Assembly (NCBI RefSeq): GCF_024159265.1
Contig: NZ_JAMYWY010000001.1
Coordinates: 3,968,001 to 4,032,000, forward strand
Source of the DNA: Paenibacillus sp. 1781tsa1
Lineage (GTDB): Bacteria; Bacillota; Bacilli; Paenibacillales; Paenibacillaceae
Direction of reading: 5' to 3'
DNA: 64,000 nucleotides
Position numbers and translations under genes: made by a program. Position 1 is the stretch's first letter, and each line of letters opens with the position of its first letter. The notes beneath the pieces were generated by a model, which was not told the DNA's origin, did no database searches, and was given only the letters and a program-made list of their open reading frames with translations. This document shows, in pieces, positions 23,818 through 33,279 of the stretch.

Positions 23818-25820
23818 GCCTTTGTCCTCCTCTTCGGTTTCAGCGTGTTGTTTTCTTTCTTATTTTTCGTTTTTGAACTGACGGAAGTAATACTCGCAGG
23901 TGATTCATCCGTTTTCCGACGCGTGTTCTTTTTTAGAATCACGATGCTCAGCGGAGGCAAAACTAATTCAAGACTATGCGGATGCCCATGAAAAGGAATC
24001 TTTTCGGTAGGCAGCTGCATATCATTAGTAATGCCTGAACCGCCGTAAACGGAATGGTCACTGTTCAGAACTTCGGTATACATACCGGGACGCATGACAC
24101 CAATCCGGTAACGCTCCCGCTTGACCGGCTGAAAGTTAATGAGCACAAGGAGTGTATCCGCAGGTTTTTTTCCTTTGCGTACATATGAAATGACACTCTG
24201 GTCCTGATCATCCGGAGTGATCCATTCATAACCGTCCAAGGAATGATCAAGCTCCCACAAAGCTTTTTCGCTCAAGTACAGGTTAGACAGCTCACGCTCA
24301 AACTTATGTAAATTGCGGTGACTGTCATAATCCAGCAAGAACCAGTCCAGTTGATCCTCATCTTTCCATTCGATGAACTGGCCAAATTCTCCACCCATAA
24401 ACAACAGCTTTTTCCCTGGGAAAGTCATAAAATAGCCCAGAAAAGCACGCATGCCAGCAAATTTCTGCTCATAAGTTCCTGGCATCTTGTCGAGGAGCGA
24501 CTTTTTGCCATGAACAACCTCGTCATGAGACAGAGGTAGCACATAATTTTCAGCAAAGGAGTATACGACCGGGAAAGTCAGCAAATGATGTTTGGAAGGA
24601 CGCTCATGAAAATCAGATTCCATGTAATCAAGCGTATCATTCATCCAGCCCATGTTCCATTTGTAGTTAAAGCCCAGACCACCTTCATGTACTGGTAAAG
24701 TCACCATTGGCCATGCACTTGATTCTTCAGCCATCATCAATGCATAAGGGAAATATTTGAACACCGTCTCATTCAGCTGCTGCAAAAAAGCTACAGCTTC
24801 CTTGTTTTCCAGACCACCCTCATCATTGGTACGATATTGTCCTGGCTGCTTCTCAAAATCAAGCCGAAGCATACTCGTAACAGCATCAACACGGAGTCCG
24901 TCAAAATGATACATCTCCATCCAATATAATGCATTGGAGATCAGAAATGAACGAATTTCAGGTTTCGAGTAGTCAAAGCTGAGTGTGCCCCATCCCGGCT
25001 TCTCTGCTAACATCGGATCTGCATACTCATACAAAGGCGTACCATCAAACATACGCAACCCATGAGCGTCTTTGGCAAAATGTGCAGGAACCCAATCCAG
25101 CAATACGCCAATCCCAGCCTGATGTAGTGTATCCACCAGGTACATCAGATCTTTCGGATGCCCATAACGACTGGTCGGCGCATAAAAGCCTGTGTTTTGG
25201 TATCCCCACGAAAGGTCATATGGATGTTCGCTGAGGGGCATCATCTCAACATGTGTATATTTCATTTCTAATAAGTAAGGAACGAGCAAATCAGCCATCT
25301 CACGATAACTATAGAGGCTCCCGTCTTCTTTACGCCTCCAGGTTCCCATGTGCATTTCGTAAATATGTAGAGGTTTGTTATACATGGCACGTTGTTTGCG
25401 TCTCCAGGCTCCATCATTCCATTTATACCCTTCGATTGAACTAGTGACAGAAGCTGTCTGAGGTCGAACCTCCGCTTGAAACGCATAAGGGTCCGCTTTG
25501 AGCAATTCTGTACCATCTTCCGTTAGTATACGGAACTTGTATAAAGTTCCTTCGCTGATTTCCGGAAAAAAACGACTCCAAAATCCTGATTCGGGTATCT
25601 TATATAAAGGTTCCTTTTCGCCTTTCCATTCATTGCGGTCCAGAGCCAGTCCTACTTCTGCGGCATTTGGTGCCCATACGGTAAAGCGATACCCCTGAAG
25701 GCCATCGCAAGTCTCAGGCTGCGCGCCCAACATTCGATAACTGTGATGAAGGTTTCCTTCATGAAATAAATAAATATGCTCCGGCAATATGTCCGGGTGT
25801 GCTAACGGTTGAATGGCCAA
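23814..25820 (-). CDS. glgB: 1,4-alpha-glucan branching enzyme
   Basis: GlgB makes alpha-1,6 branches in glycogen. The 668-residue enzyme has an N-terminal CBM48 domain (about 30-130, with YRFTVWAPNAAEVGLALD) and a GH13 barrel with region I DWVPAHF and region II GLRVDAVTSM (nucleophile Asp). Region III is the acid/base Glu in MAEESSAWP, and region IV is LPLSHDEVVHGKKSL, diagnostic of branching enzymes. A C-terminal beta domain comes next. The last 40 residues are an extra Lys/Arg/Ser/Thr-rich tail not needed for the fold. It starts with TTG 25820; AGGTGATC just upstream matches the extended anti-SD. A 200-base divergent region separates it from glgC. Confidence 0.96.
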   Translation of the reverse strand: MAIQPLAHPDILPEHIYLFHEGNLHHSYRMLGAQPETCDGLQGYRFTVWAPNAAEVGLALDRNEWKGEKEPLYKIPESGFWSRFFPEISEGTLYKFRILTEDGTELLKADPYAFQAEVRPQTASVTSSIEGYKWNDGAWRRKQRAMYNKPLHIYEMHMGTWRRKEDGSLYSYREMADLLVPYLLEMKYTHVEMMPLSEHPYDLSWGYQNTGFYAPTSRYGHPKDLMYLVDTLHQAGIGVLLDWVPAHFAKDAHGLRMFDGTPLYEYADPMLAEKPGWGTLSFDYSKPEIRSFLISNALYWMEMYHFDGLRVDAVTSMLRLDFEKQPGQYRTNDEGGLENKEAVAFLQQLNETVFKYFPYALMMAEESSAWPMVTLPVHEGGLGFNYKWNMGWMNDTLDYMESDFHERPSKHHLLTFPVVYSFAENYVLPLSHDEVVHGKKSLLDKMPGTYEQKFAGMRAFLGYFMTFPGKKLLFMGGEFGQFIEWKDEDQLDWFLLDYDSHRNLHKFERELSNLYLSEKALWELDHSLDGYEWITPDDQDQSVISYVRKGKKPADTLLVLINFQPVKRERYRIGVMRPGMYTEVLNSDHSVYGGSGITNDMQLPTEKIPFHGHPHSLELVLPPLSIVILKKNTRRKTDESPASITSVSSKTKNKKENNTLKPKRRTKA

Positions 25821-26021
25821 GAGATCACCTTCTTCTCAAGAAAATAGATATAACAGTTACCATTACCCCATTCTAGCCAAGTTGAAAAGAAAAATGCGGC
25901 GCTTTAGAAAATGTTGTATTTTTTCTGAATTTTTACAGCAACAATAGTTTCAATTGCTCTACTTTGAGTTAATGATGTACTACAATGCACAAATGCACAA
26001 TATTTTGGGAGGGAAACGATT

Positions 26022-27248
26022 ATGTTTAATAAAGATTGCATCGCTATGCTGTTGGCGGGAGGAGAAGGGAAGCGATTAGCCCCTTTAACCTCGAGTATCG
26101 CAAAACCCGCTGTACCGTTTGGCGGGCACTACCGGATCATCGATTTTCCTCTCAGTAACTGCGTAAACTCAGGGATCGATACTGTAGGAGTATTGACGCA
26201 GTACCAAGCGGAATCGTTACACGATCATATCGGTGGAGGAGAACCATGGGGACATGGCAACTCAAATGAGGCAGGAATTTCCTTACTTCCATCTTATCAT
26301 ACAGGAAATGACGAATACTTGGGAACGGCGGATGCTATTTATAAAAATATTGACTATATTGATCAACAAAACCCCGAAAATGTTCTAATTTTGTCGGGTG
26401 ACCATATTTATCATATGAATTATCGTGATATGTTGGAGGCTCATCAAGCCAATAATGCCGCAGCAACGATTTCAGTTATGGAAGTTCCATGGGACGAAGC
26501 ACATCGCTTTGGGATTATGGCTGCCGATGCTGATCTGCGTGTAACAGAGTTCGCCGAGAAACCGGCTGAACCGAAAAGTAATCTGGCTTCAATGGGCATT
26601 TACATGTTCAAATGGGAGTACTTGAAGCGCCATCTCTTGGAAGATGCTGCTAACCCTGAGTCCAGCCATGACTTCGGTAAAGATGTTATTCCTCAGATGT
26701 TGAACGAAAACAATCCCCTCTTTGTCTATAACTTTAATGGGTATTGGAAAGATGTAGGTACAGTTAAAAGTCTGTGGGATGCACATATGGATCTGCTCTA
26801 TAACGAGGAAGACTGGAGTCTGCAAAAAGAAAACTGGCCGATGTTTACTCGCGGCTGGCGCTCCAAGCCAAGTGCTTACAAAGCCAGAAATGCGAAGGTC
26901 GAACAGGTAACTTCCATGATTCACGACTCTTGTGCCATTGAAGGTCGTGCAGAACGTTCCGTTATTTTCTGCGGTGCTGAAGTAGGTAAAGGTTCTGAGG
27001 TTAAAGACAGTGTCGTTATGCCTAACGCACGTATAGGCCGTGGGGTTCACATCGAACGCGCCATCATCGGTGAGGGTGCGATTATCAAAGACGGTGCAAT
27101 TGTGAAGGGTACAGCCGATGAAATTGTTGTCGTTGGACCTAATGAGATCGTCTCTGCCAAACCGGCTGTCCGTACGCAACCCGTGCGTATGTTGAAAGAA
27201 GTATATGAGAAAAGTGGGCGCTTGCGCGCTGGTGAACTTTCTTCATAA
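26022..27248 (+). CDS. glgC: Glucose-1-phosphate adenylyltransferase
   Basis: GlgC makes ADP-glucose, the donor used by glycogen synthase, and is usually the regulated step. The 408-residue protein has the nucleotidyltransferase N-terminal domain with MLLAGGEGKRLAPLT (residues 9-23) and KPAVPFGGHYRIIDFPLSNC. It also has LILSGDHIYHMNY, and FAEKPAEPKSNLASMGIYMF with the glucose-1-phosphate Lys. A left-handed beta-helix C-terminal domain follows with hexapeptides (GKGSEVKDSVVMPNARIGRG). There is no separate glgD. GGGAGG precedes the ATG. A tandem pair of ATGCACAA lies immediately upstream (25985-26000). It is divergent from glgB-glgA and ends at a strong terminator. Confidence 0.95.
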   Translation: MFNKDCIAMLLAGGEGKRLAPLTSSIAKPAVPFGGHYRIIDFPLSNCVNSGIDTVGVLTQYQAESLHDHIGGGEPWGHGNSNEAGISLLPSYHTGNDEYLGTADAIYKNIDYIDQQNPENVLILSGDHIYHMNYRDMLEAHQANNAAATISVMEVPWDEAHRFGIMAADADLRVTEFAEKPAEPKSNLASMGIYMFKWEYLKRHLLEDAANPESSHDFGKDVIPQMLNENNPLFVYNFNGYWKDVGTVKSLWDAHMDLLYNEEDWSLQKENWPMFTRGWRSKPSAYKARNAKVEQVTSMIHDSCAIEGRAERSVIFCGAEVGKGSEVKDSVVMPNARIGRGVHIERAIIGEGAIIKDGAIVKGTADEIVVVGPNEIVSAKPAVRTQPVRMLKEVYEKSGRLRAGELSS

Positions 27249-27265
27249 TGAAATAGACATTATAC

Positions 27266-27297
27266 CAAAAAGGCGAGCCTTGGATGGCTCGCCTTTT
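27266..27297 (+). terminator. Intrinsic terminator of glgC
   Basis: AAAAAGGCGAGCC (27266-27278) pairs perfectly with GGCTCGCCTTTTT (27285-27297), followed by more T. The A run on the other side lets it serve the convergent kinase operon too. Confidence 0.95.
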
Positions 27298-27359
27298 TTG
27301 GTGTTAAAATGAATATTTATTGAAGCAGAACTATTCAATCACCGTAAATTCATTCAAGC

Positions 27360-28859
27360 TTAAGATTTTTCCTGTTCCAATTTTACATCACTTTCTGCTT
27401 GTTCTTCAGGGAATGCATTATCACCAGACTGCGTTACAGAATCCTCTGTACCCGTCTCATCAGCCACAGCCGGTAACGTCACCGTAACGATTGTACCCGA
27501 TCCAAGTTCACTCTGCATCGTGATTGTTCCCTCATGCAGTTCAACCAGTTCTTGCGTAATCGCAAGTCCCAGTCCCGTTCCCCCATTTTGATGATTGACC
27601 TGGAAGAAACGATCCCGTACTTTGATCAGGTGTTCTTCACTAATTCCGATACCGGTGTCTTGAACAGCCGCAATAATCTGACCACTCTCTTCTTTAACGG
27701 ACAAGAAAATCCAGGAATTCTCATGTGAAAATTTGATCGCATTATCCACAATGTTTAAGAAGACTTGTTTCAGTCGATTGCCGTCTCCATGGACATTATA
27801 AGCTCGAGTCTCGTCTGTTTCCAACTTCAGATGAACCTGTTTTTGTTCCGCTTTGGCCCAGACATTCAACATCGTTTCCTGCACAATTTCACGTATGTTG
27901 ACCGTTCCTTTAACCAGCTTCATCTGATTCTGCTGCAATTTGGAGAAATCCAGCATCTCTTCGACAAGTCCAATCAATCGTTCGGTTTCTTTGGAAATGA
28001 TACCCATGCCGATACGGGTTTCTTCCGGATCATAGCCGCCTGAGTCCAGTGTCTCGCTCCAGCCCTTAATACTGGTCAGCGGTGTTCTTAATTCATGGGA
28101 GATCGACGAGATAAAATCATCCTTGATCTGATTGCTGCGCACAATCTCATGTGCCATGAAATTAAGTGTTGATGCCAATTCGCCCAGTTCGTGCTTGTAA
28201 TTCCCCTTAACCCTGACATCCAGCCGTCCTCTGGCCATTTGGGCAGAAACTGCGGTGATGTTGTTGATTGGACGTACAATGGAATTCGCCATCCCAATAC
28301 TAATGATCAAAACTATAGCAAGCACGCCAATACCGACCGCAATTGCAAGCAATCCCATATTCAGTAGTTTGGAATTCACATTTTCAAGCGATGTAAGGTA
28401 TCTAATCACATAAGTATTTTCGCCACCCAGATCAAACTTGTGTGAAACGGCCATGACGGATTCTCCAGTACCTGGTTGTCTTCCAATCCAGCGTCCCATA
28501 TCCCCGTTCAAAGCCTGCATAATATCACTGGTTTGCAGCACAGCACGGTCGGATTCAAAAGCAGTTGAACTCGCCAATACGCGCCCGTTCAGATCCAAAA
28601 TTTCCAATTCAGTATTGGACAGTGCCAAATTCACAATCAATCTGGACAGATTATTGCCATCTTCCGTGTTATTCTCACGAGCGATCGGCTCGAAAAAGTC
28701 CTTTGAATTGGAAATGTGGGTACTAATCGTATTGTAGATACTTTCATAATAATACCTTTGCACTGCCAACATAAATACGAATTCGACCAACAGCAGAGCA
28801 AGAAAAACTACAAAGAAATAATGTAGTACGATCTGCCGTGTAATGCCTTTTTTAATCAT
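27360..28859 (-). CDS. HAMP-domain sensor histidine kinase
   Basis: This 499-residue membrane sensor kinase has one TM segment near residues 5-30 and an extracellular sensing loop of about 130-140 residues (NSKDFFEPIARE to RYLTSLENV). A second TM segment (LLNMGLLAIAVGIGVLAIVLIISIG) and a HAMP linker follow. The HisKA phosphorylation site is SISHELRTPLTS, and the HATPase has N-box NAIKFS, G1 DTGIGIS and G2 GTGLGLA. The C-terminal 40 residues are acidic. I choose ATG 28859, whose ATGA overlaps the regulator's stop and follows GGGAG. Its stimulus is unknown. It is the last gene of a four-gene operon with a lipoprotein and an ABC ATPase. Confidence 0.93.
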   Translation of the reverse strand: MIKKGITRQIVLHYFFVVFLALLLVEFVFMLAVQRYYYESIYNTISTHISNSKDFFEPIARENNTEDGNNLSRLIVNLALSNTELEILDLNGRVLASSTAFESDRAVLQTSDIMQALNGDMGRWIGRQPGTGESVMAVSHKFDLGGENTYVIRYLTSLENVNSKLLNMGLLAIAVGIGVLAIVLIISIGMANSIVRPINNITAVSAQMARGRLDVRVKGNYKHELGELASTLNFMAHEIVRSNQIKDDFISSISHELRTPLTSIKGWSETLDSGGYDPEETRIGMGIISKETERLIGLVEEMLDFSKLQQNQMKLVKGTVNIREIVQETMLNVWAKAEQKQVHLKLETDETRAYNVHGDGNRLKQVFLNIVDNAIKFSHENSWIFLSVKEESGQIIAAVQDTGIGISEEHLIKVRDRFFQVNHQNGGTGLGLAITQELVELHEGTITMQSELGSGTIVTVTLPAVADETGTEDSVTQSGDNAFPEEQAESDVKLEQEKS

Positions 28860-29554
28860 TGCTCCCGGCCCTTCCATTTGTACCCGTGACCCCATACAGT
28901 CTGCAGGTATTCGGGCTCGGAAGGATTGTTCTCAATTTTTTGACGCAGACGACGAATGTTAACATCCACAATTTTGGGATCACCCATGTACTCTTTTCCC
29001 CATACATGATCTAACAATACATCGCGGCTGAGCGGTGTATTTTCTTTTTCCAGGAAAAACTGAATCAGGGAAAACTCCGTTGGAGTCAACTCAATGGCTT
29101 CATTCTGTTTCTTAAATTGCTTCGAGATGAGGTCCAGTGAAAATGGTCCGGACTGGAACGTAACCTTCGCCGCAGTTTCCCGATGCACGTTCACACGGCG
29201 TAATAACGACTGAATACGTGCAATCAACTCTGTTGGGCTGAAAGGCTTGCTTACGTGATCATCTGCACCAACGGAGAGTGCGTACACTTTATCCTGTTCC
29301 TGAACTTTCGCAGTCAAAAAGATGATGCCCAGACGTTCATTGGTTTCACGGATCCGTCGACACACCTCGAATCCATCAATACCTGGTACCATGACATCCA
29401 GCAGAGCCAGATCAATATCCGGTACTGTTTGCAGTATGCGAAGCGCTTCATGACCGTCACCCGCTTCAAGCACTTCGAATCCGTTTCTCTTTAAATTAAT
29501 CACTATAAAACTGCGGATGGATTCTTCATCCTCAAGAATAAGTACTTTACTCAT
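28856..29554 (-). CDS. OmpR/PhoB-type response regulator
   Basis: This 232-residue regulator pairs with the downstream kinase. The receiver domain (about 1-120) has a complete phosphorylation site: the acidic residues in LEDEES, phospho-Asp in LALLDVMVPG, Thr in IIFLTAK and Lys in SKPFS. The winged-helix domain (about 135-230) has the ELTPTEFSLIQFFLEKENTPLSR and DPKIVDVNIRRLRQKIE blocks and ends in the typical QTVWGHGYKW. The start overlaps the end of the lipoprotein gene by eight bases, and the stop overlaps the kinase start by four. The regulated genes are not known; self-regulation of the operon is plausible. Confidence 0.94.
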   Translation of the reverse strand: MSKVLILEDEESIRSFIVINLKRNGFEVLEAGDGHEALRILQTVPDIDLALLDVMVPGIDGFEVCRRIRETNERLGIIFLTAKVQEQDKVYALSVGADDHVSKPFSPTELIARIQSLLRRVNVHRETAAKVTFQSGPFSLDLISKQFKKQNEAIELTPTEFSLIQFFLEKENTPLSRDVLLDHVWGKEYMGDPKIVDVNIRRLRQKIENNPSEPEYLQTVWGHGYKWKGREQ

Positions 29555-30884
29555 TAAGTTCTCCCTTTCTATTCAGCTGAGAAATATTGCTCAGTGCATC
29601 TTTACCCGCCTCTGATTGTGCTACCCGTGAAGCAATAACCCGATCTTTGGTACGCGTAATTTCCTTCCAGCTTTTACCCTTCTCCTGTTCCCACTTGGAA
29701 AGGGTGAAATATTTGATCTCTGCCACGGTTTCGTCCGTATCAATCATTTTAAATCGAATATATTTTTCCTTTTCCGATTTGGTGTCAATAGTGATCTTAC
29801 CGTACCACTCTGGCTTGAGATTTAGATGAAATAAATCAGCATCATCCCGGAATTGGAACGAGACAAATTTCTTGCCTTCTTTGCCATCCCATTGGTAATA
29901 GGTATAGAACCACAACCTGGAGTCAAAAACGTAATGCTCCCAGCCTTTTGGAGTCTCTTTAAGTCCAAACTCAATAATACCATCATTATCGACATCACCG
30001 CTTAAAATTTTGTCATCTCTATACGTTTGATCCGGTGATTTAAAAGCATTGACTAACTTGTTATCCTTAACATACATAATTTGCGAGAAGGAACTCCGAT
30101 CATCCAGCTCAGTATCCAGTACAATCCCCATTTGTCCTTTGGAGATTTCTCCACCAAGAGCACTATAAACTTCTTTAACCGTATAATCGGTCTGCACCCG
30201 ATCAACTTCCTTGAAGCTGCCATCTTCGTACTGATATAACGCAATGGTTGCAAAGCCGCTGTTGTTCAGCGATACGATAACAAAATCACTCTTGCCATCC
30301 CCACTCAAATCCAGCGTATTTCCCTGCGCATCATCAATAATATACTGGTTATATGGGACTCCGCCCAGAACTTGCTCCAGTGCCCCGCCTTTATACGAAT
30401 AGGCAGTCAAAGCTTTCTGCTCCTGTAAACTAACACCAAGAATAATATCCGGATTTCCATCATTCGTAATATCCAATACTTTAAAGGATTGCAGCTCATT
30501 TCCCGGCACATCAAATGTAAGCTTTTTAACCCATGCGCCTCCCTGTTCTTCCAAAATCATGCCATGAATTCGCACATTCTCGTTTGGTGTCTCATAAAAG
30601 ACAATCGCTTCTCGAGTTCCATCCCCATTCAAGTCTTCCACCCGAATCATACTGGTGTTATTCATATCCTTGGGACGGATCAAGGTACTCTCTGGTGGTA
30701 ATTTAAGCTGAACCACGTTGTATAATTTTTCCTTATCTGTGGACATCATTGGTTTTCTCATCAAACCCTTGGGGTCACTTATGACTGTGCATCCGCTCAG
30801 AACAGAACCAAGCATAATTGCCATAGTTCCTGCTGCAATGAAGCGTCCCCACCGTGAATTAAACAATCTCATCACTCTTTTCAA
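29547..30884 (-). CDS. Lipoprotein with FG-GAP/VCBS-like repeats
   Basis: This 445-residue predicted lipoprotein has an N-terminal Arg-rich stretch, a hydrophobic segment and the lipobox LSGC near residue 32. The mature part contains several calcium-loop-like repeats of the FG-GAP/VCBS type. Examples are IRVEDLNGDGTREAIVFYE, FKVLDITNDGNPDIILGV, LDLSGDGKSDFVIVSL and LSGDVDNDGIIEFGL. These suggest a beta-propeller on the outer face of the membrane. The start is taken as TTG 30884, five bases after the ATPase stop, though no good ribosome binding site is visible and ATG 30872 is possible. It lies between an ABC ATPase and a two-component system and may be their extracellular sensor partner. Confidence 0.85.
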   Translation of the reverse strand: MKRVMRLFNSRWGRFIAAGTMAIMLGSVLSGCTVISDPKGLMRKPMMSTDKEKLYNVVQLKLPPESTLIRPKDMNNTSMIRVEDLNGDGTREAIVFYETPNENVRIHGMILEEQGGAWVKKLTFDVPGNELQSFKVLDITNDGNPDIILGVSLQEQKALTAYSYKGGALEQVLGGVPYNQYIIDDAQGNTLDLSGDGKSDFVIVSLNNSGFATIALYQYEDGSFKEVDRVQTDYTVKEVYSALGGEISKGQMGIVLDTELDDRSSFSQIMYVKDNKLVNAFKSPDQTYRDDKILSGDVDNDGIIEFGLKETPKGWEHYVFDSRLWFYTYYQWDGKEGKKFVSFQFRDDADLFHLNLKPEWYGKITIDTKSEKEKYIRFKMIDTDETVAEIKYFTLSKWEQEKGKSWKEITRTKDRVIASRVAQSEAGKDALSNISQLNRKGELNE

Positions 30885-30888
30885 TAGT

Positions 30889-31614
30889 TTAAATCTGGTT
30901 TTTTTCTTGCTGTGTCAGTCTTCGTCCACGAATATCAAAAGCAATCTTGCCATCTGCCAATCCCCAGATCCGTGTGGCATGTTTCTCAGCAAGTTCAATA
31001 GGCAGTACTGCAATGACTGTTGCACGTTCTTCTTCACATAGTTTGCGTAGTGTTTCCAGCACCGAATCTGCTGTATGAGGGTCAAGGCCAATCACAGGTT
31101 CGTCGGCCAAAACCACTTTGGCACCATGAGCAAGTGCTCTTGCAATAGCAACACGCTGCTTCTCGCCACCGCTAAGCTTTTCTGCTATTTGATGTGCTTT
31201 ATCGAGTAATCCCAATCCTTCGAGATAATCCATAGCACCCATATAATCATCGGAACGTACCATACCGGTTACCATTCTCCATACGGGAGTCTGACCCGAT
31301 CGTCCGATTAATACATTTTTAAGAGCTGTACGTCTGGGGAATAACTCAGGATTCTGCTCCAAGTATGCCCATTCCCGTTTTATTTTCCGTTTTCCAGACC
31401 AGCCTTCTTTCAAGATCTCGGCACCATCCACCGTAAATCGGCCAGAATCCCATTTTTCCATCATGGCCAAACATTTAAGCAACATGCTTTTACCGCTACC
31501 GCTTGAACCAACGACAGCTATCATCTCACCTTGTTGCATATCAAATCGAATATCCCGTAGAACGGGAACGCGGTCCACGCCAACGGATTTACTCAAGTTC
31601 TCTACTCTGATCAT
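30889..31614 (-). CDS. Permease-less ABC transporter ATPase with altered switch region
   Basis: This 241-residue ABC ATPase has the same overall look as PhnC-type (phosphonate) ATPases. Walker A is GSSGSGKS (about 36-43), the Q-loop is YLEQNPELFPRR, the signature is LSGGEKQR and Walker B is VVLADEPVIGLDP. The usual switch His after Walker B is absent: where relatives have LHQVDLA this protein has VLPIELA. No permease or binding protein is nearby. It is the first gene of an operon with a lipoprotein, response regulator and kinase. It may signal rather than transport, or serve a permease encoded elsewhere. GAGGAG precedes the ATG. Confidence 0.88.
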   Translation of the reverse strand: MIRVENLSKSVGVDRVPVLRDIRFDMQQGEMIAVVGSSGSGKSMLLKCLAMMEKWDSGRFTVDGAEILKEGWSGKRKIKREWAYLEQNPELFPRRTALKNVLIGRSGQTPVWRMVTGMVRSDDYMGAMDYLEGLGLLDKAHQIAEKLSGGEKQRVAIARALAHGAKVVLADEPVIGLDPHTADSVLETLRKLCEEERATVIAVLPIELAEKHATRIWGLADGKIAFDIRGRRLTQQEKNQI

Positions 31615-31697
31615 CGCGATGTCTCCTCTTGTCCATGTTTTTCCCTACCACTAGTGTACTCGGAAATGGACATCAATTTCCATGCGAACACCAGCTT

Positions 31698-32888
31698 CTA
31701 TTTTAACACAGATTCGAACTCAGGTTTACGACGAAATAATATACCTGCCACACCAAAAAGAAGGTACATGATTCCAAGTAGGGTGAACATGCTTCCGGGT
31801 GAAATCCAGTTGATCATTTGACCACCCAGATTCGGTCCGATAATGCTTCCAATCGTGAAATGAAAGGATGCCACTACGTTGGCTGCGGGCAGCAACACTT
31901 TAGGCAAGATGTCTGCGGCATAAGCCAGACCCAGTGAGAAAAAGGAACCGACCAGGCCACCTGCAATTGTTAACAATACAAGTGTCCACCAGAAATGCGT
32001 ACCTGCGACTGGAACCAGCATGAAGACAATTCCCCCGCTGATGCCCGCAAACATCAATATCTTCTTACGCCCATATCGGTCACTCAACATTCCGAGAGGC
32101 AATTGAAGGAACAAACCTCCAATACCGATAAATGGAAGCAACGATGAAATCTGATTGGTATCGAATCCAATACGAAGGCCATACACCGGGAAGTTGCTAT
32201 TCATACCGGCCTCCATATATCCGTATAAGAGTGCTGGTAACAGTGCATACCAAGCCCATGCCAGACTGCGACGGAAGCGACGTTCCGGCAGTTGGCCATG
32301 CTCTGCTTTTTCCGGTTTCGTATCCGGAAGCTTCATTAATACCAGTATAAGTACTGCTGCAATGCAGATGAACAAGACCCAGAAAGGGACAGCATCACCG
32401 AAGCCAAGCAGCTTTATTCCCAGAGGACCAATACTGAATCCGAGACCGTAGGACATGCCATATAATGATATGTAACGTCCACGCTTTTCAGGTGCAGTAA
32501 CAAGCAGCACCCAGAGTTGGGCCGCATAATGTAGTGCGCTATCTCCTATTCCAACGACCAGACGTAAAATGAACCATATTTTAATATCTGGTAAATAAGG
32601 AAATAAGATCAAAGGAACCATGACCAATAACAGGCCGCCTACAATCAGCTTTTTGAACCCCAATGCACCTAGTAGTCGCTCCGCCACTAGCGTCATGGCA
32701 AATGAACCAATGTACAACGCGGCGGCGTTTAATCCGTTTAATCCTGGTGAAACCCCTTTTTGCTCCAAAAAAATTGAAAGCACAGGAAGCAACAGCCCCT
32801 GGCTTATGCCCGCCACCACAATAACCGTAATCAGAATCAGATAATTGGCTGTCGAGTGTGATAGTTTGGGACGAGTAATCGATGACAC
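31698..32888 (-). CDS. MFS transporter
   Basis: This is a 12-TM major facilitator superfamily transporter of 396 residues, probably a drug or metabolite exporter driven by protons. Visible features are the first-helix stretch LILITVIVVAGISQGLLLPVLSIFL and the central cytoplasmic loop with KPEKAEHGQLPERRFRRS. The loop 8-9 motif LGMLSDRYGRKKILMFAG is the classical MFS motif A. I choose GTG 32888, nine bases after AGGAGG. A TTG at 32915 would place that site inside the gene. It lies 83 bases upstream of the ATPase-led operon on the same strand, so read-through is possible. The substrate is unknown. Confidence 0.88.
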   Translation of the reverse strand: MSSITRPKLSHSTANYLILITVIVVAGISQGLLLPVLSIFLEQKGVSPGLNGLNAAALYIGSFAMTLVAERLLGALGFKKLIVGGLLLVMVPLILFPYLPDIKIWFILRLVVGIGDSALHYAAQLWVLLVTAPEKRGRYISLYGMSYGLGFSIGPLGIKLLGFGDAVPFWVLFICIAAVLILVLMKLPDTKPEKAEHGQLPERRFRRSLAWAWYALLPALLYGYMEAGMNSNFPVYGLRIGFDTNQISSLLPFIGIGGLFLQLPLGMLSDRYGRKKILMFAGISGGIVFMLVPVAGTHFWWTLVLLTIAGGLVGSFFSLGLAYAADILPKVLLPAANVVASFHFTIGSIIGPNLGGQMINWISPGSMFTLLGIMYLLFGVAGILFRRKPEFESVLK

Positions 32889-33049
32889 GAATTCATTCCT
32901 CCTGCGAGCACACAAAGAAAAATCGCCATCGCTGACGACTTTCGTATGTTATACATATGGTTTTTATCTGCTATTCATGGAACAGGGCTTTGCCCCGGAC
33001 TTGAACATTATAGTGGACAACGCCCTGCAAAACAAGCCATAATAGAGGT

Positions 33050-33217
33050 TGTTCAAAAAGTCCACTTTTGATTACGAATCATGCCTAGTGGCATCATCAG
33101 CTTCGAAGATGAAATTCAGCCGAAATGTCCGTTGCTCACGTAGTTTTCCTACGCTCCGCTACTCCATTTCTAGCTTCATTCCATCTTCTTGGTACTGAAA
33201 ACCAGACTTTTTGAACA
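33050..33217. mobile_element. MITE-like element with 13-base terminal inverted repeats
   Basis: TGTTCAAAAAGTC (33050-33062) and its exact reverse complement GACTTTTTGAACA (33205-33217) bound a 168-base segment with no reading frame of note. The interior has a small ATGCC/GGCAT hairpin at about 33080-33094. A fragment of the right end occurs again at 20404-20430 in the opposite orientation. It lies between an MFS gene and a divergent regulator. The size, ends and extra partial copy suggest a non-autonomous transposable element. No transposase is visible, and a target duplication is not evident. Confidence 0.7.
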
Positions 33218-33279
33218 CGCACTAATCGTACTTAAGTCGCTGCGTACATTTAGATGTGACGGGAGGATTCTGCAACATT

